DNA of 5,030 nt from an uncultured Verrucomicrobiota bacterium (lineage in GTDB: Bacteria > Verrucomicrobiota > Kiritimatiellia > RFP12 > UBA3636): NCBI GenBank assembly GCA_946534745.1, contig CAMNDA010000251.1, positions 1-5,030 of the forward strand, written 5' to 3'. Position numbers and translations under genes: made by a program. Below are positions 1 through 5,030 of the stretch, piece by piece; within the stretch, counting starts at the first letter, position 1, and every line of letters starts with the position of its first letter. A model generated the notes under the pieces. That model saw only the letters and a list, made by a program, of their open reading frames with translations. It made no database searches and was not told where the DNA came from.

Positions 1-22
1 GCGCCCCCGCCGACGATGCGGC

Positions 23-58
23 CGGGGGCCGGCGCGACACCGCGCCGGCCCCCGTTTT
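23..58 (+). terminator. Strong intrinsic terminator, plus orientation
   Basis: A perfect 14-bp inverted repeat (arms 23-36 and 41-54) closes on the tetraloop ACAC and is followed at once by TTTT (55-58). This is the layout of a Rho-independent terminator for plus-strand transcription. No plus-strand gene lies to its left inside the window, so it most likely ends a gene arriving from beyond the left edge and converging on the operon that ends at 86. On the minus strand the same hairpin is preceded by an A-run but followed by GGCCGC, with no U-run. It could still slow or stop transcripts leaving the DUF5672 gene, though less classically. Confidence 0.8.
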
Positions 59-85
59 CGCCGTTGTCCCGGGAGGTCCCTAGAC

Positions 86-913
86 CTAGAGGATCTTCCC
101 GGCGGCGTGGAGCGCGCGGAAGGCCGCGGCGCCGTGGAAGCCGAAGGGCGGGATCTTTCCCGTGAACGGGCCGGTCCCGGCGTAGGCGAAGCGGATCGCC
201 TCGCGCGCGGACGGCAGCTTCGCCGCGTAGCGGTAGGAGAGGGAGTGGCGCGGAAGCGTCCGCGTGTACCAGAGGTTCTCCGCGAAGCCGCGCCCGGGCG
301 AGCGCGGGCCGCGCGCCTTCCACTCGGCCGCCGAGCGCTCGCAGATCGCGCGGGAGCGGAGCGAGAAGGCGCCGTCCATCGCGTGGCCGTTCGTGTAGCG
401 CGCCAGCAGGTTCGTCCACCAGTGGTCGCGCAGCAGCGGCGCGCCGGCGAAGTCGCAGTCGTCGACGAAGCTCCCGAGCCCGGGGCGGAGCGGGAAGGCG
501 TCGTCCTGCACGACGAGGACGAGCGGCGTCGCGAAGCGCTCGTGCAGGCGCGTCGCCATGTCGACGCCCATCGTCTCGGGGCGGCCCGGGACGAGCGAGG
601 GCTCCTCCTGGATCTCGAAGTGGATCCCGAACGGCTCCGCGAAGGCGCGCAGCGCCGGGGACGCGGCGTGCGTCACGACGACGGTGTGCAGGAACCCGCA
701 CTGCCGCCACGATTCGCGGATGGCGCACTCGAGGTACGGGAAGCGCTCCTCCTCCTGCGCCTCGGGGCGGAAATGGTAGGCGAGGAGGGTCACCTCGGAG
801 GGGCCCGTCGCGGGGACGGGCAGCTCCCGGTCGCGGAGCAGGCGCTCGCGCTGCCACTCGCGCAGCAGGTCGGCGCCCTTCTTCTCCGTGTTCTTCTTCT
901 TCCGGCGGCTCAT
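86..913 (-). CDS. DUF5672 family protein (glycosyltransferase-like)
   Basis: A 275-residue protein resembling the DUF5672 family, which has a nucleotide-diphospho-sugar glycosyltransferase-like fold and is common in surface-glycan loci. The N-terminus is very basic (RRKKK, residues 3-7, within a charged stretch to about 30). There is no signal peptide or membrane helix, so it should be cytoplasmic or peripherally bound to the inner membrane. Family-like blocks are FPYLECAI near 58, a hydrophobic strand with an acidic pair (VLVVQDDAFPLRP, 132-144; D137/D138 are candidate metal or sugar-nucleotide ligands), DFAGAP (154-159), DGAFSLRSR (180-188), ENLWYTR, and PFGFHG near the C-terminus (256-261). 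The block that usually reads NGGFSLRSR in this family, from memory, is DGAFSLRSR here. The ATG start has a weak GAGG 8 nt upstream. It lies 25 nt after the SDR gene and is probably last in the operon. The stop lies in a tandem CCTAGA repeat (79-90) that gives a second in-frame TAG two codons later. Donor and acceptor are unknown. Confidence 0.8.
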   Translation of the reverse strand: MSRRKKKNTEKKGADLLREWQRERLLRDRELPVPATGPSEVTLLAYHFRPEAQEEERFPYLECAIRESWRQCGFLHTVVVTHAASPALRAFAEPFGIHFEIQEEPSLVPGRPETMGVDMATRLHERFATPLVLVVQDDAFPLRPGLGSFVDDCDFAGAPLLRDHWWTNLLARYTNGHAMDGAFSLRSRAICERSAAEWKARGPRSPGRGFAENLWYTRTLPRHSLSYRYAAKLPSAREAIRFAYAGTGPFTGKIPPFGFHGAAAFRALHAAGKIL

Positions 914-938
914 GCGGTCGGCCTCGGGGCTGGGCGCG

Positions 939-1796
939 CTAGACGCCGGAGAAGGCGTTGAACCCGCCGTCGATCGGCAGGACGACGCCGGTCACGAACG
1001 CCGCGGCCTTGTCGTCGAGCAGCCACAGCACGGCGCCGACGAGGTCCTCCGGGTCGCCGAAGCGGCCCATCGGCGTGAGCGACATGATCTTGTTGCCGCG
1101 CGCGGTGAGCGAGCCGTCCGGGTTCGTGAGCAGCGCGCGGTTCTGGTCCGTGAGGAAGAAGCCGGGCGCGATGGCGTTCACGCGGACCCCGGCCTGCGAG
1201 AAGTGCACCGCGAGCCACTGCGTGAAGTTCGAGACGCCGGCCTTCGCCGCCGAGTAGGCGGGGATCTTCGTGAGCGGGCGGAACGCGTTCATCGACGAGA
1301 TGTTGAGGATCGTGCCGCGGCCGCGCTCGACCATCCCCTTCGTGAAGACCTGCGTCGGCAGGAGCGTGCCGAGGATGTTGAGGTTGAAGACGAACTGGAT
1401 GCCGGCCGGGTCGAGGTCGTAGAACGTCTTGAGCCCGGGGTCGGCGGCCGCGAGGTCCGCGGCCGTGAGGCGCTCGTTGGAGGTCGTGCCCTTCGGGTGG
1501 TTTCCGCCGGCGCCGTTGAGCAGCACGTCGACCGGGCCGAGGTCGGCCTCGACCGCGGCGCGGGTCGCCTCGAGCGACTCCTTCTCGAGGACGTTGCAGG
1601 CATAGCCCTTCGCGACGCCGCCCTCGGCGACGATCGCGTCGGCGACCTTCCTCGCGGCCTCCTCGCGGAGGTCCAGGACGGCCACCTTGGCGCCGGCCCT
1701 GGCGAGCGCGCGGGCGAGGGTGGAGCAGAGAACGCCGCCGCCGCCGGTGACGACGGCGACCTTGCCGGTGAGATCGTGCTTGTCGGGAATGTTCAT
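939..1796 (-). CDS. SDR-family oxidoreductase, D-mannonate oxidoreductase (UxuB)-like
   Basis: A 285-residue classical short-chain dehydrogenase/reductase with a Rossmann fold, expected in the cytoplasm. The nucleotide loop is TGGGGVLC (17-24) in place of the usual TGxxxGxG. An aspartate (D42, in VLDL) ends the second beta strand, which usually selects NAD(H) over NADP(H). The NNAG-type motif reads LNGAGGN (93-99). The active site is complete: N140, S168, Y181 and K185 (YSAAK). The C-terminal part (VNAIAPGFF, TDQNRALLTN, TPMGRFGDPEDL, PIDGGFNAFSGV) resembles the SDR-type D-mannonate oxidoreductases (Bacillus UxuB/YjmF type), which interconvert fructuronate and mannonate in hexuronate breakdown. 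No uxuA, uxaC or sugar transporter is in view, so the substrate is inferred from resemblance only; another polyol or sugar acid is possible. The start is the ATG at 1796, with a pyrimidine-rich upstream region and no Shine-Dalgarno. It lies 36 nt after the LysM gene, with no hairpin between them. Confidence 0.88.
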   Translation of the reverse strand: MNIPDKHDLTGKVAVVTGGGGVLCSTLARALARAGAKVAVLDLREEAARKVADAIVAEGGVAKGYACNVLEKESLEATRAAVEADLGPVDVLLNGAGGNHPKGTTSNERLTAADLAAADPGLKTFYDLDPAGIQFVFNLNILGTLLPTQVFTKGMVERGRGTILNISSMNAFRPLTKIPAYSAAKAGVSNFTQWLAVHFSQAGVRVNAIAPGFFLTDQNRALLTNPDGSLTARGNKIMSLTPMGRFGDPEDLVGAVLWLLDDKAAAFVTGVVLPIDGGFNAFSGV

Positions 1797-1832
1797 GGGG
1801 AGAATCGGTTTTGGAGGTGTGGGGGAGATGGA

Positions 1833-2522
1833 CTACTTGGCGGGGATGTAGATCTTCTGGCCGACGCGGATCTTCGAGGCGTCCTGGATGCCGCTGGCCT
1901 GCATGATCTCCTTCACGGTGCAGTTGAACGCATGGGCGATCTCGGAGAGGGTCTGGCCGGACTGGACCTCGTACTCGTAGTAGTCGCCGGCCGGCGCGGT
2001 GCCGGAGGGGCGGCCGGAGGAGCCGCCGCCGGAGGGGCGCGACTGCGCGGCCTGGCGCACGGCCTGCTGGATCTGCCGCTCCGTGCGGGCGTCGGAGGCG
2101 GCGATGGCCTTGTTCACCTCGGAGACGATCGCCTGGTGCTCGGAGGAGACGGCCGCGGTGATGGCCTGCGGGACCTTCGCGAGCTGGCCCTCGAGCGCGG
2201 CGACGCGGTTGCGCAGCGTCGCGATCTCGGTGCGGAGCGCGACGACGTCCTGCCCGCGCGCGTCGTTCGCGGCGGTGTTCTGCGCGGAGCGCGTCGCGAC
2301 GTCGTTCATCGACGTGCCGACGTCGTCCAGCTCGTTGCGGAGCGAGCGGTTCTGGTTCTGCAGCTCGCTGATCGTCTGCTCCATCCGCTGCATCCGGACC
2401 TGCTCCGGGGTCGGGCCCTTGGGCCCGCGCCCGAAGACGAGCCGCCCGGTGGCGGGGTCCGTGTAGCAGCCGGTCGCGAGCAGCGCGGCGGCGGCGAGGA
2501 GGAGCGCGGCGCGGCTACGCAT
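1833..2522 (-). CDS. LysM-domain lipoprotein with coiled coil
   Basis: A 229-residue predicted lipoprotein. Residues 1-18 are a short signal peptide (RSR, then an Ala/Leu core) ending in a lipobox-like L-A-T-G before C19, the expected lipidation site. The next residue is Tyr, not Asp, so outer-membrane sorting is more likely than inner-membrane retention. Residues about 40-157 are rich in Glu, Gln, Leu and Ala with heptad-like spacing and should form a long coiled coil. A Ser/Gly/Pro linker follows (about 160-181, with RPSG twice), then one LysM domain at 184-229 (YEVQSGQTLSEIAHAF to VGQKIYIPAK), a fold that binds peptidoglycan N-acetylglucosamine. No catalytic domain is present, so it is probably a tether or scaffold between membrane and cell wall. 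The ATG at 2522 is chosen because it has AAGGAG 7 nt upstream and gives an immediate signal peptide. The frame stays open far upstream, but that extension is Arg/Ser/Thr shadow sequence. It overlaps the TPR gene by 8 nt, so translation is probably coupled. Confidence 0.88.
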   Translation of the reverse strand: MRSRAALLLAAAALLATGCYTDPATGRLVFGRGPKGPTPEQVRMQRMEQTISELQNQNRSLRNELDDVGTSMNDVATRSAQNTAANDARGQDVVALRTEIATLRNRVAALEGQLAKVPQAITAAVSSEHQAIVSEVNKAIAASDARTERQIQQAVRQAAQSRPSGGGSSGRPSGTAPAGDYYEYEVQSGQTLSEIAHAFNCTVKEIMQASGIQDASKIRVGQKIYIPAK

Positions 2523-3963
2523 TGCCCTGCTCCTTCTGCGCGGCGTAGATGCGCTGGACGCGGTCGGAGATGTCCTTGTATGTGACGTCCGCGCGGTAGA
2601 TCTCCTTGAAGTACTTGGAGGCGTCGTCGAGGCGGCCCTCCTTCTCGTAGAGCTCGCCGAGCATGTAGAACACGTCCATCTTCTGCTTGTCCATCGAGGG
2701 CAGGAGCTCGAGCGAGGACTTGAGCTGCTCGATCGCCATGTCCACCATGCCCTTCTCGACGAAGCAGTGCGCCATGAGGTAGAGCGAGGCGACGCGGTCC
2801 TTCGGGGAGCGCTGCGAGATCTGGAACTGCTGCAGCGCCTCGTCGACGAGGCCGGGGTCGCGGTCGCGGTACTTCCAGTACTGCTCGCCGAGCTGGAAGC
2901 GCAGGTGCTGGTCGTTGGGGTAGCGCTGGACGCGGTCCGCGATGTCGTCGAAGACGTACTGGTCGCGCTCGGCCTGGAGGGCGTCGGCCTGCTCGGCCTG
3001 GCCGGCCTCGCGCAGCGCCGCGATGTCGGTGTCGTACTTCTCGGTCTTGACGGCGGCGTAGCGCAGGTCGAGCTGCGGGTCCTGGCCGACGACCGCGCGG
3101 CACTTGTCGATCGCGGCGAGCGCCTCGTCGTACTGCTTCTGCTGGAGGTAGAGGTTGACGAGCGCGAGGTAGTAGTTGACGTTCTTCGGCTCCTTCTCGA
3201 TCTTGCGGAGCGTCTCGGCGATGATCTTCTGCGCGTCGTCCGCGGTCTTGACGGACTTGTTGGCGGCATCGAGCTCCTCGACCATCTTCTTGTCCTGGAA
3301 CGCCTTGCGGAAGTCGCCGGCCTCGGCCGCCTCCTCCCACGTGCCGGACGTGTTGAGCGCCTCGGCGTCCTTGAGCATCTTGCCGATCGCGGCGTCCGTC
3401 GGGCGGGCGCGGTGGACGATGTCGAAGCACTCGACGGCCTTCGGATAGTTCTTCGTCTGGAAGTAGAGCTGGCCGAGGACGAGCGTCGCGTCGACGTCGT
3501 TCGCGGGGATGTGCTCCTTCGCCAGCTCCATCGTCATCAGGCCCGCTGAGCTGCGCCCGGCGGCGATCGCGGTCTCCGCAAAGAGCTTCACGAAGTGGAT
3601 GTTGAGCGGGTCGTTGAGGAGCAGCTTCTCGCACTCGACGAGCGCCTCGGCGAACTTCTGCTTCTTCACGAGCCCGGCGATCTTCATCTTCGGGAAGAAG
3701 GCCTGCGCGGCCGCGAGGGGGCTCACCGCCACCTTGCCGTTGTGCTTGAGGAGGTAGCGGCCGATCTCCGCCTTGCGCAGGTCGGTGCGCGCCTGCAGGA
3801 ACCACGGGCAGGCCGTGACGCAGCGCAGCAGGAGGTCGATCGCCAGGTCGGGGTTGCGCTCGAGCGAGCCCTGGGCCTTGATGTGGAGGTTGCGGATGTT
3901 CTGGGGGACGGGCTTCTCGGGCTCCTCGGCGGGGGCCTGGACCTCGGTGGTTTCGTCTGCCAT
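2515..3963 (-). CDS. Tetratricopeptide repeat (TPR) protein
   Basis: A 482-residue soluble helical-repeat protein with no signal peptide or membrane segment, so cytoplasmic. After an acidic, Pro/Glu-rich N-terminal tail (residues 1-20), helix pairs of about 34 residues with TPR-like spacing are visible. Examples lie near 28-61, 90-123, 155-190 (LVLGQLYFQTKNYPKAVECF), 257-291 (LALVNLYLQQKQYDEALAAI), 350-388, 389-420 and 428-462 (MLGELYEKEGRLDDASKYF). The central part (about 190-255) is charged and less regular. TPR proteins are scaffolds for protein-protein contacts; no catalytic motif is present and the partner is unknown. It is the first gene of the operon and overlaps the LysM lipoprotein gene, which suggests a shared envelope-related role. 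I chose the ATG at 3963, although no clear Shine-Dalgarno precedes it. The frame stays open to a TTG at 4035, but that would translate the leader hairpin and lies almost at the predicted transcription start. Confidence 0.87.
   Translation of the reverse strand: MADETTEVQAPAEEPEKPVPQNIRNLHIKAQGSLERNPDLAIDLLLRCVTACPWFLQARTDLRKAEIGRYLLKHNGKVAVSPLAAAQAFFPKMKIAGLVKKQKFAEALVECEKLLLNDPLNIHFVKLFAETAIAAGRSSAGLMTMELAKEHIPANDVDATLVLGQLYFQTKNYPKAVECFDIVHRARPTDAAIGKMLKDAEALNTSGTWEEAAEAGDFRKAFQDKKMVEELDAANKSVKTADDAQKIIAETLRKIEKEPKNVNYYLALVNLYLQQKQYDEALAAIDKCRAVVGQDPQLDLRYAAVKTEKYDTDIAALREAGQAEQADALQAERDQYVFDDIADRVQRYPNDQHLRFQLGEQYWKYRDRDPGLVDEALQQFQISQRSPKDRVASLYLMAHCFVEKGMVDMAIEQLKSSLELLPSMDKQKMDVFYMLGELYEKEGRLDDASKYFKEIYRADVTYKDISDRVQRIYAAQKEQGNA
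2530..2535 (-). promoter_or_regulatory. Ribosome binding site of the LysM lipoprotein gene
   Basis: On the minus strand AAGGAG lies 7 nt before the ATG at 2522, inside the last codons of the TPR gene. It is the only strong Shine-Dalgarno sequence I found before any start in the window. It fixes the lipoprotein start within a frame that is open for a further 249 codons upstream, and it supports coupled translation with the TPR gene. Confidence 0.8.
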
Positions 3964-3997
3964 TGGGTAGGTTCCGGATGGGTGAAAGGGTTGTCGC

Positions 3998-4026
3998 AAA
4001 ACGGACGGCTCCCACGCGGGAGCCGT
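3998..4026. terminator. Terminator-like hairpin in the TPR operon leader
   Basis: A perfect 9-bp stem (4005-4013 with 4018-4026) closes a 4-nt loop. Read on the minus strand it is preceded by AAAA and followed after three bases by TTTT (3998-4001). Read on the plus strand TTTT (4026-4029) follows directly. It lies only about 10 nt downstream of the predicted leftward transcription start, so on the minus strand it is in the operon's 5' leader. It may be a leader attenuator, an mRNA-stabilising hairpin, a stop for read-through from the phosphofructokinase gene, or a plus-strand stop shielding the tRNA promoter from antisense transcription. The stem is certain; its function and strand are not. 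Confidence 0.5.
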
Positions 4027-4043
4027 TTTCCGCAAGTCCGGGA

Positions 4044-4072
4044 ATCATCCCACGAAAGAGGCCGGTTGTCAA
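4044..4072 (-). promoter_or_regulatory. Sigma-70-type promoter of the TPR/LysM/SDR/DUF5672 operon
   Basis: On the minus strand there is a perfect -35 hexamer TTGACA (4067-4072), a 17-bp spacer, and a -10 GATGAT (4044-4049) matching TATAAT at four of six positions. The predicted start is near 4036, giving a leader of about 72 nt before the TPR ATG at 3963. The spacing, the perfect -35 and the position upstream of the first operon gene support it. The weak -10 is the main doubt. Confidence 0.65.
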
Positions 4073-4094
4073 GAAGCCCCGGCGCGCGTATACT
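4066..4094 (+). promoter_or_regulatory. Promoter of tRNA-Leu(UAA)
   Basis: The -35 is TTGTCA (4066-4071, five of six), the spacer is 17 bp, and the -10 is TATACT (4089-4094, five of six). The predicted start near 4101 leaves about 10 nt before the tRNA 5' end. The stretch after the -10 is almost pure G/C, as in stable-RNA promoters under stringent (ppGpp) control; that control is inference. The -35 overlaps the -35 of the leftward promoter by 5 bp. Confidence 0.75.
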
Positions 4095-4110
4095 TCGCCC
4101 CCCGTCGCCC

Positions 4111-4193
4111 GGCCGGGTGGCGGAATGGCAGACGCAGGGGACTTAAAATCCCTTTCTCGCAAGAGAGTGCGGGTTCGATCCCCGCCCCGGCCA
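4111..4193 (+). tRNA. tRNA-Leu, anticodon UAA
   Basis: A class II (long variable arm) tRNA of 83 nt that reads UUA and, by wobble, UUG. The acceptor stem is 7 bp of perfect pairing (4111-4117 with 4186-4192) with discriminator A at 4193, and T8-G9 follow the 5' strand. The D stem is GCG/CGC (4120-4122 with 4133-4135) and the D loop keeps A14 and GG (4127-4128). The anticodon stem is 4137-4141 with 4149-4153; its loop CTTAAAA places TAA at 4144-4146. The variable arm has a 4-bp stem (4155-4158 with 4163-4166) and loop GCAA. The T stem is 5 bp (4169-4173 with 4181-4185) around TTCGATC. The 3' CCA is not encoded (the sequence continues GTC), so it must be added by a nucleotidyltransferase. A discriminator A, A14 and the long arm are known leucine identity features. 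No clear terminator follows before the convergent gene begins 5 nt later. Confidence 0.97.
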
Positions 4194-4198
4194 GTCCC

Positions 4199-5030
4199 CT
4201 ACAGGACTTCGCAGGCGGGAAGCGCCCCGGCGAGCGGGCGCGCCCACGCGAGGAAGGCGGGCGTGACGTCGTGGCCGTTCTTCGCGATGAACGCGTCGGG
4301 CATCGACTTGGTGTTCTTCGCGACGGCCTGCACGGGCCGCGCCTCGAACGTCACGGCGTACTTCCTCCCGGGCTTCCGGAGGATCACGACCGTCGCGCTC
4401 TCGGCGGCGGCGCCCGCCTTGGCGCGGGCGAGCGCGTGGCGAACGGCGACCTCGCCGACGGCGCGCGCCTCGGCGGAGTCCGTGGGGCTCGCCAGGCCGG
4501 GGAACGTGCGCTGCAGGTAGCCGAAGGTGTCGGCGCGCACGCGCCGGATGCCGGTCTTCTCCTTGACGGCCCGCGCGAGCAGGTCGCCGAGCGAGCCGGT
4601 TCCGGAGAGCTGGAGGTTGCCGTGCGAGTCGCGCTCGCTCGAGAACTTCGCGGCGACGAGCGTTCCCTTCGCGTCGCGGATGCCCTCGGACACCGCCACG
4701 ACGCAGCGGCCGAACTTCGCGACGCACGCCTTGACGTCCGCCGTGAAGCGCGGGATCGAGAACGGGCGCTCGGGAAGGTAGACGAGGTGCGGGCCGTCGT
4801 CCGGCCGCTGGCGCGCGAGCGCGGAGGCCGCCGCGAGGAAGCCCGCGTCGCGCCCCATCACGACGTCGATCTTCACGCCGCCGAGCGCGCGGTTGTCGAG
4901 GTCGTCGCCGCGGAAGGCGCACGCGACGAAACGCGCGGCCGAGCCGTAGCCGGGCGTGTGGTCGTTCACCAGGAGGTCGCAGTCGATCGTCTTCGGGACG
5001 TGCACGACCTGCAGCGGCGCGCCCGTCGCG
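4199..5030 (-). CDS. 6-phosphofructokinase, probably PPi-type (5' end beyond window)
   Basis: About 276 C-terminal residues of a phosphofructokinase, a cytoplasmic enzyme that phosphorylates fructose 6-phosphate to fructose 1,6-bisphosphate in glycolysis. The visible part begins in the strand before the active-site motif PKTIDCDL (4973-4996), which keeps both aspartates of the usual TIDND with Asn replaced by Cys. It continues with NDHTPGYGSAA, VVMGRDAGFLAAAS (fructose-phosphate binding MGR), YLPERPF, VAVSEGI (the usual TEG/TEH region) and DTFGYLQRTFPG (sugar-phosphate-binding QR). Lysine before TID is typical of pyrophosphate-dependent enzymes and of some ATP enzymes with Gly at E. coli position 104. 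That residue and the N-terminal GGD region are off the edge, so the phosphoryl donor is not settled. The frame is open to the edge; a GTG at 5003-5005 lies inside the core fold and is not a credible start. The gene ends in TAG, 5 nt from the convergent tRNA. Confidence 0.9.
   Translation of the reverse strand, partial: ATGAPLQVVHVPKTIDCDLLVNDHTPGYGSAARFVACAFRGDDLDNRALGGVKIDVVMGRDAGFLAAASALARQRPDDGPHLVYLPERPFSIPRFTADVKACVAKFGRCVVAVSEGIRDAKGTLVAAKFSSERDSHGNLQLSGTGSLGDLLARAVKEKTGIRRVRADTFGYLQRTFPGLASPTDSAEARAVGEVAVRHALARAKAGAAAESATVVILRKPGRKYAVTFEARPVQAVAKNTKSMPDAFIAKNGHDVTPAFLAWARPLAGALPACEVL

Noticed and set aside
107..961. 284-codon plus-strand open frame antisense to the DUF5672 gene
   Set aside because: Composed of Arg/Ala/Glu/Gly shadow sequence; the DUF5672 motifs lie on the minus strand.
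1797..1832. Possible terminator or separate promoter between the LysM and SDR genes
   Set aside because: The 36-nt gap is pyrimidine-rich on the minus strand, with no inverted repeat and no recognisable -35/-10 pair.
888..2585. 565-codon plus-strand open frame antisense to the SDR and LysM genes
   Set aside because: Its product is low-complexity Arg/Gly/Asp/Glu/Val-rich sequence without domain signatures, the usual shadow of GC-rich genes. The opposite strand encodes clear SDR and LysM motifs in the same stretch.
2523..3269. Upstream extension of the LysM frame by 249 codons
   Set aside because: The extension is almost only Ser, Arg, Thr and Pro and overlaps the TPR gene. The ATG at 2522 has a good ribosome binding site and gives a signal peptide with lipobox.
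3964..4035. TTG start at 4035 adding 24 residues to the TPR protein
   Set aside because: It would begin at about the predicted transcription start and translate the leader hairpin. The ATG at 3963 gives a normal acidic N-terminus.
2306..4162. 618-codon minus-strand frame across the TPR gene, leader and tRNA
   Set aside because: Arg/Pro/Gly/Ala-rich shadow that crosses the promoter region and the antisense of the tRNA; the TPR motifs are in another frame.
4111..4207. tRNA-Leu as an integration site for a mobile element
   Set aside because: No integrase, direct repeat of the tRNA 3' end, or foreign-looking composition is visible next to it; housekeeping genes flank it on both sides.
5003..5005. 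GTG as the start of the phosphofructokinase
   Set aside because: It falls directly before the catalytic PKTID motif in the middle of the fold, and the frame stays open to the edge with plausible core sequence (PLQVVHVPK). The gene is cut by the window.
1..5030. CRISPR array, insertion sequence, toxin-antitoxin or defence genes
   Set aside because: I found no spaced direct repeats, terminal inverted repeats, transposase motifs or toxin-antitoxin-sized gene pairs on either strand.

Overview
The window is high-GC bacterial chromosome with dense, ordinary coding content. It holds four complete protein genes on the minus strand, one tRNA gene on the plus strand, and a fifth minus-strand gene cut by the right edge. 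The organism cannot be fixed from 5 kb. The high GC, the few clear Shine-Dalgarno sites, a TPR protein paired with a LysM lipoprotein, a UxuB-like short-chain dehydrogenase and a phosphofructokinase with the PKTID signature would suit a Gram-negative anaerobe. A member of the PVC group (Verrucomicrobiota/Kiritimatiellota-like) is my best guess, at low confidence.

Layout from left to right. Positions 23-58 hold a strong plus-oriented terminator hairpin, probably ending a transcript that enters from beyond the left edge. Then follow, all on the minus strand and so read from right to left: a large cytoplasmic TPR protein (2515-3963), a LysM lipoprotein (1833-2522, overlapping the TPR gene by 8 nt), an SDR-family NAD-type oxidoreductase resembling D-mannonate oxidoreductase (939-1796), and a DUF5672 glycosyltransferase-like protein (86-913). 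The gaps are -8, 36 and 25 nt with no internal terminator, so the four are probably one transcript.

Positions 3964-4110 form a compact divergent control region. A sigma-70-type promoter fires leftward into the TPR operon, and a second, better one fires rightward into tRNA-Leu(UAA). Both have 17-bp spacers and their -35 hexamers overlap by 5 bp. A 9-bp GC-rich hairpin with a short T-run lies just downstream of the predicted leftward start, in the leader of the operon mRNA. The tRNA (4111-4193) ends 5 nt before the stop codon of a convergent, 5'-truncated phosphofructokinase gene (4199-5030).

How the genes work together is only partly clear. The TPR/LysM pair looks like a translationally coupled cell-envelope module. 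The SDR and the DUF5672 protein appear to be metabolic or glycan genes carried on the same transcript. The phosphofructokinase and the tRNA are separate housekeeping units. I see no mobile element, CRISPR array, defence system or prophage, and no protein that looks like an undescribed system. The most distinctive item is the overlapped divergent promoter with its leader hairpin.
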